From contig NZ_CP045920.1 in NCBI RefSeq assembly GCF_009660225.1, forward strand, positions 2,926,079-2,990,078: a stretch of 64,000 nucleotides of DNA. The letters run 5' to 3'. Within the stretch, counting starts at the first letter, position 1; each line of letters starts with the position of its first letter. Shown one piece after another: positions 50,510-59,198 of this stretch. Under the pieces are notes generated by a model that saw nothing but the letters and a program-made list of their open reading frames with translations, did no database searches and was not told the DNA's origin. This DNA is from Pseudactinotalea sp. HY158. GTDB taxonomy: Bacteria > Actinomycetota > Actinomycetes > Actinomycetales > Beutenbergiaceae. Both the position numbers and the translations under genes were made by a program.

Positions 50510-50536
50510 GTTCAGACTTGTGTTATTGTGTTCAGA
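50510..50536 (+). promoter_or_regulatory. Leaderless promoter and direct-repeat operator of galTK
   Basis: TATTGT (50524-50529) is followed by six bases and ATG 50536. GTTCAGA occurs at 50510-50516 and 50530-50536, 20 bp apart, on the same DNA face and around the -10. The T/G-rich direct repeats suit a DeoR-family regulator. TTATTGTGTTCA resembles TTATGTGTCA before the amino-sugar operon. Confidence 0.55.
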
Positions 50537-51759
50537 TGACTACCGGGATGGCGTTATCCAACGAGCACACCGCGGTGCGGCGCACACCGACGACCCTGGC
50601 CGACGGCCGGGACCTCTTCTACTTCGACGATTCCGAGCCGTACGTCTCCGGACGGGCCACCCGGCGGCTCGACGACCCCCGCCCGCTGGCCGACCGCTTC
50701 GCCTCGTTCACCGACCCAGGCGGCACGACCCGCGAGGTCACGGGCCCGCAGATGCGCCAGGATCCGCTCACGGGCGAGTGGATCCCCATGGCCACCCACC
50801 GGATGAATCGCACCTTCCTCCCCGGCCCGGACGCGAACCCGCTCGCGCCGGCCGACCCGACGGCCGAATACTCCGACGGCGAGATCCCCGCCGAGGACTA
50901 CGACGTCGTCGTGTTCGAGAACCGCTTCCCCTCGCTCATGGCGGTGCCCGGGGCGCCCGCGGACACCTCGTTCGTGGACGACAGCCCGCTGTGGCCGACG
51001 CGCCCGGCCGCCGGCCGCTGCGAGGTCATCTGCTTCTCCCCCGATCCGGACGCCTCCCTCGGAGGAGTCTCCGAGCGGCGGATGCGCACGATCGTCGAGG
51101 CGTGGACCGACCGCACCCGCGACCTGAGCGCGCTGCCCGGCATCGAGCAGGTCTACATCTTCGAGAACCGCGGCAAGGACATCGGCGTCACCCTGCATCA
51201 CCCGCACGGGCAGATCTACGCCTACCCCTACCTCACCGCGCGCACCGAGCAGATGCTCACCCGCGCCCGGGCCCATCGGGAGCGCACCGGGCGGAACCTG
51301 CTGCGCGACATCCTCGAGGCCGAACTCGCCTCCGGGCGGCGGATCGTGGCCGAGACCGAGCATTGGGTCGCCTACGTGCCGGCCGCCGCGCGCTGGCCCG
51401 TCGAGGTGCACATCGCCCCGCGCCGCGACGTGCCCGACCTGCCCGCCCTGACCCGGGCCGAACGCGACGACTTCGCCGGCCTGTACCTGCGGCTGCTGCG
51501 CCGCCTCGAGCGCTTCTTCGTCGACGACGAGGGCCGCGGCATCCCGCTGCCCTACATCTCGGGATGGCATCAGGCGCCGACCCGCGAGGGCCGCGACGAC
51601 CTGCGCCTGCACCTGCAGTTCTTCTCGCTGCTGCGCGCGCCGGGCAAGCTCAAGTACCTCGCGGGCTCCGAATCGGGCATGGGCGCGTGGATCTCCGACA
51701 CCTCGCCCGAGCGCATCGCCGACCGGCTGCGCGAGATCCCCGCCGAGCCGGTCGCGTAG
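50536..51759 (+). CDS. galT: Galactose-1-phosphate uridylyltransferase
   Basis: 407 residues. Active-site HPHGQ in TLHHPHGQIYAYPY, N-terminal half with GEWIPMATHRMNRTFLP and FENRFPSL, and C-terminal VEVHIAPRRDVPDL. Exchanges UMP between UDP-glucose and galactose-1-phosphate in the Leloir pathway. The cysteines that bind zinc in E. coli GalT are not obvious. Leaderless ATG 50536. galE is not in the window. Confidence 0.95.
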   Translation: MTTGMALSNEHTAVRRTPTTLADGRDLFYFDDSEPYVSGRATRRLDDPRPLADRFASFTDPGGTTREVTGPQMRQDPLTGEWIPMATHRMNRTFLPGPDANPLAPADPTAEYSDGEIPAEDYDVVVFENRFPSLMAVPGAPADTSFVDDSPLWPTRPAAGRCEVICFSPDPDASLGGVSERRMRTIVEAWTDRTRDLSALPGIEQVYIFENRGKDIGVTLHHPHGQIYAYPYLTARTEQMLTRARAHRERTGRNLLRDILEAELASGRRIVAETEHWVAYVPAAARWPVEVHIAPRRDVPDLPALTRAERDDFAGLYLRLLRRLERFFVDDEGRGIPLPYISGWHQAPTREGRDDLRLHLQFFSLLRAPGKLKYLAGSESGMGAWISDTSPERIADRLREIPAEPVA

Positions 51760-51761
51760 CG

Positions 51762-52964
51762 ATGACCACCTGGATCGCCCCGTGGGAGCGTGCGGACGGC
51801 GCAGCTCGGGCCCGCGCGACGTTCACCGCCGCCTTCGGTTACGAGCCGTCGGGGGTGTGGGCCGCGCCCGGCCGCGTGAACATCATCGGCGAGCACGTCG
51901 ACTACAACGGGGGCGTGTGCCTGCCGATCGCGCTGCCGCACCGCACGTATCTGGCCTTCGCGCCGCGGCCGGATCCGGCGGATCGCAGCGTGCGGCTCGT
52001 CTCGGACCGGGAGGCGGCGACCTGGGCGGGCTCGCTCGACGAGGTGGCGCCGGGACTCGGGTCCTGGGCGGCCTACGTGGTGGGCGTGCCGTGGGCGCTC
52101 GAGCAGGCGGGCCACGCGACGACCGGGTTCGACGCCGCGGTCTCCTCGTGCGTGCCCTACGGCGCCGGCCTGAGCTCCTCGGCGGCGCTCGAGTGCGCCG
52201 CCGCCGTGGCCCTGGCCGACGCAGACTCCTGGGACGGACCGGACCCGGCCACGACCGCGGGCCGATCGGTGCTCGCCGCCGCGTGCGTCCGGGCCGAGAA
52301 CGAGATCGCCGGGGCGAACACCGGCGGCATGGACCAGAACGCCTCGCTCCACTGCCGCGCCGACCACGCCCTCCACTTCGACACCCGCTCCGGTGAGCTG
52401 AGCCAGGTGCCCTTCGACGTGTCCGGGCACGGCCTCGAGCTCCTCGTGATCGACACGAAGGCCCCGCACGCGCTGGTCGACGGCCAGTACGCGGCCCGGC
52501 GCGCCACCTGCGAGGCCGCGGCGGCCGAGCTCGGCGTGGCCACGCTGCGGGACGTCGAGGACCTGGGGGCCGCGCTCGCGCGGCTGCGCGATCCCGTGAG
52601 CCGGGCGCGGGTGCGTCACGTGGTCACCGAGATCGAGCGGGTCGAGGAGTTCTCCGCGGCGTTCCGAGCCGACGACCTCGCGCGAGCCGGCGAACTCATG
52701 ACCGCCTCGCACGTGTCGCTGCGTGACGACTACGAGGTCTCGGCGCCGGAGCTCGACGTGGCCGTCGATTCGGCCCTCGGGGCGGGCGCCCTCGGTGCCC
52801 GGATGACCGGTGGTGGCTTCGGCGGGTCGGCGATCGCCCTCGTACCCGCCGGTTCGCCGGCGGTCGTGGTGGCCGCGGTCGAGGCCGCATTCGACCGCTC
52901 CGGGTTCGCCGCCCCCGAGTTCCTCCTCGCCCCTGCGGCCGAAGGCGCCGGACGCGTGGCCTGA
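51762..52964 (+). CDS. galK: Galactokinase
   Basis: 400 residues of the GHMP kinase family: galactokinase signature GRVNIIGEHVDYNGG near residue 36, ATP loop PYGAGLSSSAALECA, GGMDQNASLH and C-terminal MTGGGFGGSAIAL. Phosphorylates galactose at C1. Starts two bases after the galT stop, so the two are one operon. Confidence 0.96.
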   Translation: MTTWIAPWERADGAARARATFTAAFGYEPSGVWAAPGRVNIIGEHVDYNGGVCLPIALPHRTYLAFAPRPDPADRSVRLVSDREAATWAGSLDEVAPGLGSWAAYVVGVPWALEQAGHATTGFDAAVSSCVPYGAGLSSSAALECAAAVALADADSWDGPDPATTAGRSVLAAACVRAENEIAGANTGGMDQNASLHCRADHALHFDTRSGELSQVPFDVSGHGLELLVIDTKAPHALVDGQYAARRATCEAAAAELGVATLRDVEDLGAALARLRDPVSRARVRHVVTEIERVEEFSAAFRADDLARAGELMTASHVSLRDDYEVSAPELDVAVDSALGAGALGARMTGGGFGGSAIALVPAGSPAVVVAAVEAAFDRSGFAAPEFLLAPAAEGAGRVA

Positions 52965-52969
52965 GCCGG

Positions 52970-53006
52970 CGACCGGGCGAGGGACGACCGGGCGAGCAAC
53001 GACCGG
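52970..53006 (+). repeat. 15-bp tandem repeat after galK
   Basis: CGACCGGGCGAGGGA, CGACCGGGCGAGCAA and a partial CGACCGG (52970-52984, 52985-52999, 53000-53006). Confidence 0.6.
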
Positions 53007-53042
53007 TCCCCGTCGCGGCCCGGTGTGATTCCCCGTCGTTGC
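52996..53042 (+). terminator. Probable galTK terminator
   Basis: GCAACGAC (52996-53003) pairs with GTCGTTGC (53035-53042); the 31-base loop has further GC pairing. Lies between galK and the DUF222 gene promoter. Confidence 0.45.
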
Positions 53043-53117
53043 CCGCGTCTTCGCCGGCATTCCGCGGGTTGCCGGTCGGAGAATCGGGTGGCCCGATTGA
53101 ATGTCGGTGGTCGGTTC

Positions 53118-53123
53118 TAGGGT
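53118..53123 (+). promoter_or_regulatory. Leaderless -10 (TAGGGT) of DUF222 gene
   Basis: TAGGGT, six bases, ATG 53130. Confidence 0.55.
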
Positions 53124-53129
53124 TGTTTC

Positions 53130-54845
53130 ATGAGCACGAGGGCGGCCCGGCAGATGCGAGCGAGGCGAGCGGAGATCGCCTCGCTCGCGTCCGAGGACGC
53201 GGTACTGGACCGGGTCCGCCAGGTGCGCAAGGTCCAGGCGGGCGCGGAGGCCGATCTGTTCTTCCTGGCGATCGAGATCGCCCAACGCAGCCCGGTCACC
53301 GAAGACTGCGGGGACTGGTCCTGTCACACCGATCTGGCCCTGGGGGTCTCCTATTGTGATTCGGCGGCGAACTGGTTCGCGGCCGTGACCGGCTTCTCCA
53401 CCGACGCCGCCCAGGCGATGCTCCTCGAAGCCCTCGAGGTCGCCGAACGCCTGCCACTGCTGTACGGGCGGGTCCTCGACGGGCGCACCCGGGCGCACAC
53501 CGCCCGGCTCGTGGCCGAACAGACCCTCGGTTTGAACGTGGAGGCGGCCCGGTTCGTCGATGTCCAGGTCGCAGCCGCCGGGGCGATCCGGGGCCGATAC
53601 GCCATCAAGGGCCTCGTGCGGGAGGCGATGATCACCCACATGCCCGACCAGTACGCCGACCTGCAGCGGGCGCAGGCCGATCCGCGCCGGGCCGATGTCC
53701 ATATCGGCGCCGACGGCACCGGCCGCATCGACGCGATCGTGTCCACCTTCGCCGCCCTCGATCTGGAACAGAGCCTGGCCTTCGGGGCCGCGCAACTCAA
53801 GGCCGCCGGATCGGGTGAGGTCCTCGATGCCCGACGCTCGCTCACGTTCGAGGGCATCATCGCCGCCACCCACCACCCCGCACCCACCCGGCAGGACGCC
53901 CTCGACCTCACCAACGGGCAACCAGGCCAGCAGGCCCAGCAGACCCAGGAGACCCAGCAGGCACGGCAGGCCCAGGGACCGGGGGCGGGGGCGCCGGACT
54001 GCACGGGCGGCACCAACGTCATGGCCGCGGGCACGGGCGCGAGTCCAGCCGTGGGAGGCGCGGCCGGAGCGGCGGTGGCCGGAGCGGCGGCGGGTCTGAC
54101 CGGCGAGGCGCCTGCGACGGCTGCGGGCGGTGGTGTGTCGTGTGGGCCTGCGTGGTCGGGTCGGGGCGTGCCGCGGGCGAAGGTCGTCATGTACCTGCAC
54201 ATGAACGCCTCCGCGTTCTGGCCCGACGGCAGGCCCCCCGACCAACCCGACTGTCATTCTGGAAACCGACCACCCGATCGTCATCCCGATGATCGGCCCC
54301 CTGGTCATCCCGATCGTGATTCTGGCTGCCTGCTCACCGGTGGGTCGTGCGCGGATCCGCCGGGCTCGTCAGGTATGGGCTGTCTCGAACACGCGGCCGA
54401 CTCGACGGGAACAGCGGGCTCAGTCGATCCCGAGCACGTCGCCGATGCGGCCTATGTCGCGGGCAGGTTGGCCCGTGAACCCGTGCACATCGAGGGGCCG
54501 GGGATCCCGCCCGGGCTCGTGATCAGCGCCGCCGAGGTCGCGGCCATGTTCACCACGCCCCACGACGCGGCCACGCCCGACAGCGCGCCCGTTGACGGAC
54601 CACGGGGCTCTGATACGCCGCGCGGGACGGGTGGCCCGTGGGGGCCGCAGATATTCGTGCGTCCGGTCATCGACCTCGAAACCGAACACGAAGTCGCCGG
54701 CTATGCCGCCGGGGACGTGATCAAGGACCACCTCCACCTACGCGACCGAACCTGCGTGTTCCCGGCGTGCGCCCGCCCGGCCCGGGCCTGCGATGCCGAC
54801 CACATCGACCCCTGGAAGACCGACCCCCAGGGCGACCCCCCTACG
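53130..54845 (+). pseudogene. DUF222/HNH endonuclease-like gene, 5' part, interrupted by IS
   Basis: 572 codons of an actinobacterial DUF222-HNH protein before the insertion. DUF222 region about 20-250 (NWFAAVTGFSTDAAQAMLLEA, GRTRAHTARLVAEQT), a Gln/Gly/Ala-rich linker (270-345), AKVVMYLHMNAS, a Pro/Asp/His repeat patch (about 370-395), VRPVIDLETEHEVAGY, then the HNH start LRDRTCVFPACARPARACDADHIDPW. The element enters at codon ACG (54843-54845); the frame then runs 16 codons into it and stops at 54893. The rest of the HNH is at 56418-57067. Such families are multicopy in actinobacteria and of unknown role. Confidence 0.88.
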
Positions 54846-54914
54846 TGTCAGGCTGAGTTGAGACCAGGTCCTCATAGCAAGTATGACTCGTAGGGTGAGA
54901 CTAGGAACGATCCG

Positions 54915-55355
54915 ATGATGATGCCGAACGCGTTGAAGATGATGAACGAGAACAGTCAGGAGGACCCCGCCGGGGCTGGTCCCCGGGCCGGTGGCCCGAA
55001 GCGGCGACGGTTTACCCCGGCGCAGAAGCTCGCCCATGTCCAGGCCTACGAGCAGGCCCTGGCCGGCGGGGACGCGGGAGCGTATCTGCGCCGCGAGGGG
55101 CTGCACTCGGCCTCGATCAGCGAGTGGCGGCGGCTGCGTGATGCGGGCGTCCTCGAGGGCAAGGAGCCCGGTCAGGCGGTCGGTCGCCCGAACCGGGAGC
55201 AGGCCGAGATCGGACGGCTGCGCAGGCAGTTGGAGGTGACCCAGAACGAGTTGGACCAGACCCGTACTGCCCTGGAGATCATGGGAAAAACACACGCGCT
55301 CTTGGAGCAGATCTCCAAGAGCGCGCAGGACGGGCACGGGCCCACGAAGCGCTGA
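54915..55355 (+). CDS. IS3-like transposase OrfA
   Basis: 146 residues. HTH region (FTPAQKLAHVQAYEQALAGG, LHSASISEWRRLRDAGVL) and a C-terminal leucine-zipper-like coiled coil (EIGRLRRQLEVTQNELDQTRTALE). Binds the IS ends. The start is Met-rich; ATG 54915 follows AGGAA by seven bases. OrfB starts on the last base of its stop (TGATG), so coupling rather than the usual -1 frameshift would make OrfB. Confidence 0.88.
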   Translation: MMMPNALKMMNENSQEDPAGAGPRAGGPKRRRFTPAQKLAHVQAYEQALAGGDAGAYLRREGLHSASISEWRRLRDAGVLEGKEPGQAVGRPNREQAEIGRLRRQLEVTQNELDQTRTALEIMGKTHALLEQISKSAQDGHGPTKR

Positions 55356-56389
55356 TGGCCACCCACGAGGAGCTCACCGGTGCCGGCATCACCACCCGTG
55401 AGGCGGCACGCCTGACGGGCATCTCCCGGGCCACGGCCGCTCGCCACGGCAAGGCCCGCCCGGCGCCGACCCCACTTGATCGGGCCGATCCGGTCAATAG
55501 GCTCTCGTGTGCCGAGCGCGAGGTCGTGTTGGAGGTCCTGGATAGCCCGGAATTCGTTGACTCCACGCCGATGCAGGTCTACGCCACATTGCTCGAACGA
55601 GGGGTCTACCTGTGCTCGGTGTCCACGATGTACCGGATCCTGCGTGAGGACGACCAGGTAGTCGATCGTCGCCGGCAGGCCCGTCACCCCGCCCGGACGG
55701 TCCCCGAGCTCGTGGCCACCGGCCCCGGCCAGGTCTATACGTGGGACATCACGAAACTGCCCGGACCGGCCAAGGGCGTCTACTACGACGCCTACGTCAT
55801 GCTCGACATCTACTCGCGCTATATCGTCGGGGCCATCGTCCACGCCCGTGAAAGTGGCCCGCTGGCCGAGGAGATGATGCGCGAGGTCTTCGGCATCCAC
55901 GGCATCCCCCACGTCGTCCACGCCGACCGCGGCACCTCGATGACCTCGAAATCGGTCGCTGTACTGCTGGAGGACCTGCAAGTCACCCGTTCACACTCAC
56001 GCCCGCGGGTCTCCAACGACAACCCGTACTCGGAATCACTGTTCAAGACCGCCAAGTACAGCCCCACGTTCCCCGAACGGTTCGGATCCCTGGACGATGC
56101 CCGCGCCTGGATGGCCGAGTTCACCGAGTGGTACAACCACGAACACCACCATTCCGGGATCGGGCTCCACACCCCCGCAGACGTCCACTACGGCCACGCC
56201 GATCAGATCGCGACCGACCGTCAGGCCACCCTCGCCGCCGCGCGCGCTGCCCACCCCCAACGCTTCTCGACCAACCACGCCCCGAAGATCCTCGACCTAC
56301 CCACAGCGGCCTGGATCAACCAGCCCGACGATGAACACGACCAATCGACCAAGGAGGACTCGAACCCGGCCTACGAACAGGCCGCATAA
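55355..56389 (+). CDS. IS3-like transposase OrfB (DDE integrase)
   Basis: 344 residues with an rve integrase core. Catalytic acids: Asp in YTWDITKLPG, Asp in VHADRGTSMTSK and Glu in NDNPYSESLFKTAKY. Upstream HTH part GITTREAARLTGISRATAARHG and the QVYATLLERGVYLCSVSTMYRIL segment are typical; the end WYNHEHHHSGIGLHTPADVHYG is a family hallmark. All three acids are present, so the element may be active. Confidence 0.93.
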   Translation: MATHEELTGAGITTREAARLTGISRATAARHGKARPAPTPLDRADPVNRLSCAEREVVLEVLDSPEFVDSTPMQVYATLLERGVYLCSVSTMYRILREDDQVVDRRRQARHPARTVPELVATGPGQVYTWDITKLPGPAKGVYYDAYVMLDIYSRYIVGAIVHARESGPLAEEMMREVFGIHGIPHVVHADRGTSMTSKSVAVLLEDLQVTRSHSRPRVSNDNPYSESLFKTAKYSPTFPERFGSLDDARAWMAEFTEWYNHEHHHSGIGLHTPADVHYGHADQIATDRQATLAAARAAHPQRFSTNHAPKILDLPTAAWINQPDDEHDQSTKEDSNPAYEQAA

Positions 56390-56417
56390 CAGGGCACTGG
56401 CCTCGTACACCTTGACA

Positions 56418-57067
56418 ACTTCCGCCCGACCGGCGGGCCCACCTGCACCTGCAACCTCGCCAGCCTGTGCCGCCGGCACCACCGCTGGAAGACGCATAAT
56501 CATCCCGGGCAGCCGCAGGGGCGCGGCTCGTGGTCCTACGTCACGCTCGGACCCGGAACCTACTACTGGACCGGCCCCATGGGCCTACGCTTCCTACGCA
56601 CCCCGACCGGCACCACCGAGGTCACCGACCAGGCCTGGCACCGCCACGACCTCGCCGCACTCCAGGGCCCCGGCGCGCTCCAGGACCTCGGCGCCCTCCA
56701 GGACCTCGAGGCGCTCCCGGACTCCGGCGCGATTCCAGGCCCCCATGCCATTCCCGGCCGCGAGCCGCGCCCGGATCGCCCGGACCATCAGACTGTCCCG
56801 GGCCACGAGACTCTCCCGGGACTCGAGGCCAACACGGCGCTCGACGCACGCCAGAACCCCGCCGCTCACACGGATCTCGAAGCTCACCTGGGGCACCCGA
56901 ACACAGCGGCAGGACCCGACTCGCGGGCCCGCCGCGACGACCTCGATGAGGCCTTCATGGACGCACTCGACTACGAATACGGCAATGCCGACAGTGACGT
57001 CGACCCCAGCGAAGCCGACCTCGAGGCAATCCTCGCCAACCGGCCCCCGCAGCCGCCCGTCGTGTAG
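56418..57067 (+). pseudogene. DUF222/HNH gene, 3' part after IS
   Basis: The reading frame resumes at the IS border with TTC CGC CCG ACC and continues GGPTCTCNLASLCRRHHRWKTH, the second half of the HNH motif (Asn, CRRHH), then GPGTYYWTGPMGLRFLRTPTG, and a long low-complexity tail with GALQDLGALQDLEALPDSGA-like repeats, ending at 57067. It lacks its own promoter. Together with 53130-54845 it would make a protein of nearly 790 residues, long for this family. Confidence 0.85.
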
Positions 57068-57079
57068 GACGCCGGCGGC

Positions 57080-58774
57080 TCAGGAGGCGAGGCGACGCCG
57101 CAGCACCACGGTGGTGGCCCCGGCGAGACCCAGGACCCCCGCGACGAGCAGCGCCGTGCCCCCGAACCCGGTGACGGCGAGATCGTCGGGCGTACCCGCG
57201 GGCCCGGCCGGATTCTCACCGGTCGAACCAGCGGCGGGTCCGCGTGCATCGTCGGCGGCGTCGGCAGCAGCACCATCGTCACCCTGGCCCGCCACCGCGT
57301 CGGCCGCCTGAGCATCCGCGGTCCCGCCCTGGGCATCCGCGGTTCCGCCCTGGGCATCCGCAGCCCCACCCTGGGCGTCCGCGTCGGTCCCGGCGGCGGA
57401 ATCGGCATCGGCCCCGGTTCCCGCGTCGGCGCCCGCATCGGCACCGGTACCTGCGTCGGCACCGGAGTCCGCGTCAGCACCGGAGTCCGCGTCGGCCCCC
57501 GAGTCGGTGTCGGAGCCGTCGCCCGGCTGAGCAGAATCGGGCCGGATGAGGTTGTGGGAGAGGTAGAGCATGACCTCGGCGGGCGCCGGTGCCGGACCGA
57601 ACTCGTTGCCGTCGACGTTGACGCCGTGGCCGAAGTCCCAGATCGAGACGCCGCGGAACAACGGGTCGTCGTCTATGTCGTTCGCGTGCATCGCCTCCGT
57701 GGCCGCCTTCGTGTAGTCGAGCATCGGGTATCCGGGCACCCCCTCGACGTCGGGCTCGCAGCCGGCGCCGTCGCACGTCGTGTACTCGTTCGACGACGCC
57801 GAAGCGGGGATGCCGAAGCCGTAGGGGATATCCGACTCGGCGGCCCAGGCCTTCATGTCGGCCACCTCGCGTGCGACGGTCTCGGTGTAGGCGGGCAGGC
57901 CGTCGAGCTTGCCCGGGCCGCGGTTGTTCAGGTTGTACAGGGAGGCGACCATGTAGCCGTTCCCGCGAGCGCTCACGATGTCCTGGACGTTCGCGGCGCT
58001 GTCGGTGCCGGGCTCGATGGCGTCGGCGAAGGTGAAGAACGAGAAGAAGCGCCCCTGGGGGTGTGTCTCGTCGACACAGCCCCACGGGTCCGTGCCGTCG
58101 GTGCCGGCGAAGTTCTCCGCGATCTGCAGGTAGAAGTAGTACTGCCCGTTCTTCGTGGACACATCGAAGGGTTCGAGGTCGAATTGGATCCCGTCGATGC
58201 CCGGGTCCCCGCAGAGCAGTTCGGCTGCGGTATCGGCGTAGCCGCGGGCGAGTTCCTCGGACAGGTCGTCGAAATTGGTGAGGTAGCCGTCCGGGCCGAT
58301 CCGGCCGTCGATGATCGGGGAGACGAGCACGGGCGTCTCCTCGCCGTCCGTGCCCTCGATCGGGTCGAGGTCGCGCGCGTACGCCGCGGTCGAGCGCCGG
58401 CCCTGGGCATCGGGTCCGTAGTACACATGCAGGTCGTCCAGGGTGCAGTTCGCCGCAACCGCGTCGGGGCAGTAGGTCTCCATGTCGGTGGCGTAGCTGA
58501 ACACCTCGCCGATCTCGTTGCCGGGTGTCGCCACCGCGTTGTACTCGTTGACGAGGTCGACCCACATCCCGGCCTGGAACTCCCCCGCCTCGTCGCGGTC
58601 GTACATCCACACCGAATTGGCCCGCGGCGGGAACTGGTCGGCGACGGGCGCCTCCGCGTCGGGTGCGGCCCAGGCGGGGAACGCGAGAGCGACGAGGAGA
58701 GCCGCGCCGCCCCCGGTCGCCAGGGCCACGCGCAGACGCCGCGGGCGGGCCTCGGAGTCGGTCGGTCGCTTCAT
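57080..58774 (-). CDS. Secreted GH18-like protein with LAxTG wall anchor
   Basis: 564 residues. Signal peptide (basic start, hydrophobic 14-36, cleavage near AWAAPDA). Residues 50-410 look like a TIM barrel with one strand GIDGIQFDLEPFD (192-204), which resembles the GH18 DxxDxDxE motif but has Gln197 in place of the central Asp; Glu201 is kept. A repeat spacer of Asp/Ala/Gly/Ser units follows (415-500), then the sorting signal LAVTG (532-536), a hydrophobic helix and RRR. LAxTG is the class E sortase signal of high-GC actinobacteria. Probable surface glycosidase or glycan-binding protein; substrate unknown. Confidence 0.72.
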   Translation of the reverse strand: MKRPTDSEARPRRLRVALATGGGAALLVALAFPAWAAPDAEAPVADQFPPRANSVWMYDRDEAGEFQAGMWVDLVNEYNAVATPGNEIGEVFSYATDMETYCPDAVAANCTLDDLHVYYGPDAQGRRSTAAYARDLDPIEGTDGEETPVLVSPIIDGRIGPDGYLTNFDDLSEELARGYADTAAELLCGDPGIDGIQFDLEPFDVSTKNGQYYFYLQIAENFAGTDGTDPWGCVDETHPQGRFFSFFTFADAIEPGTDSAANVQDIVSARGNGYMVASLYNLNNRGPGKLDGLPAYTETVAREVADMKAWAAESDIPYGFGIPASASSNEYTTCDGAGCEPDVEGVPGYPMLDYTKAATEAMHANDIDDDPLFRGVSIWDFGHGVNVDGNEFGPAPAPAEVMLYLSHNLIRPDSAQPGDGSDTDSGADADSGADADSGADAGTGADAGADAGTGADADSAAGTDADAQGGAADAQGGTADAQGGTADAQAADAVAGQGDDGAAADAADDARGPAAGSTGENPAGPAGTPDDLAVTGFGGTALLVAGVLGLAGATTVVLRRRLAS

Positions 58775-58916
58775 GGCACGGGCCTCACAATCCTCATCGA
58801 TCCTGCTCGCCGGACGACATTGCGCGGCGAGGACTGTGCCAATCTATGACTGGCGGTGCTCGTGTACAAGGCCGCGTGGAGGATCGACCGGCACGTGCCG
58901 TGGTGAGGAGTGGGAC

Positions 58917-59186
58917 ATGAGCGAGGAGTCGAACATCGGGCGCCATCGGCTGCTCATGCCCGGAACAGCGGCCGTTGTGAGCGCGGTCGCGCTCGTCCTG
59001 CTCGGTCGCTGGTCGATCTTCGTGGGCCACCTGCTCACGGTGGCCGCGGTCCTCGCCTCGCTTGCGCTCCTCGTGCCCAATCCCGCCGCCCCGCGGCCGG
59101 TCCGGGTGCGCCGCGTCTCCGCCGGTGTGCTCACCGGCGGCCTGATCGCCGCCGCCGTGTGGCTCGTCGTCGTGCTCGTGCGCTGA
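58917..59186 (+). CDS. Small two- to three-helix membrane protein, unknown
   Basis: 89 residues; hydrophobic segments at about 17-30, 35-52 and 70-88, with basic loop VRVRRVS between the last two. GAGGAG seven bases before ATG 58917 supports it. I recognise no family. Isolated between divergent GH18-like and convergent exonuclease genes. The preceding gap 58775-58916 should hold its promoter (TATGAC near 58845 is weak) and that of the GH18-like gene. Confidence 0.6.
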   Translation: MSEESNIGRHRLLMPGTAAVVSAVALVLLGRWSIFVGHLLTVAAVLASLALLVPNPAAPRPVRVRRVSAGVLTGGLIAAAVWLVVVLVR

Positions 59187-59198
59187 GCCGCGGGCGAA

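Larger units (their letters stand above)
54846..56417 (+). mobile_element. IS3-like insertion sequence, about 1.57 kb
   Basis: Two coupled transposase genes flanked by imperfect terminal inverted repeats: left end starts TGTCAGGCTGAG, right end finishes ACCTTGACA. The left 22 bases and the right 21 (56397-56417) match with several mismatches, both with CTGG/CCAG inside. No clean target duplication is visible: ACG precedes the left end and ACT follows the right end. The insertion interrupts a DUF222-HNH gene within its HNH motif. IS3 affiliation is from transposase motifs and TG...CA ends. Confidence 0.85.

Noticed and set aside
54225-54330. Frameshift within the DUF222 gene, because another frame reads as hydrophobic Ile/Val/Pro
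   Set aside because: Both sides of the patch are in the same frame as the DUF222 and HNH parts, so it is better explained as an in-frame low-complexity repeat.
56579-57067. Separate short gene starting at ATG 56579
   Set aside because: The same frame continues upstream to the IS border with the second half of the HNH motif, so it is the tail of the interrupted gene.
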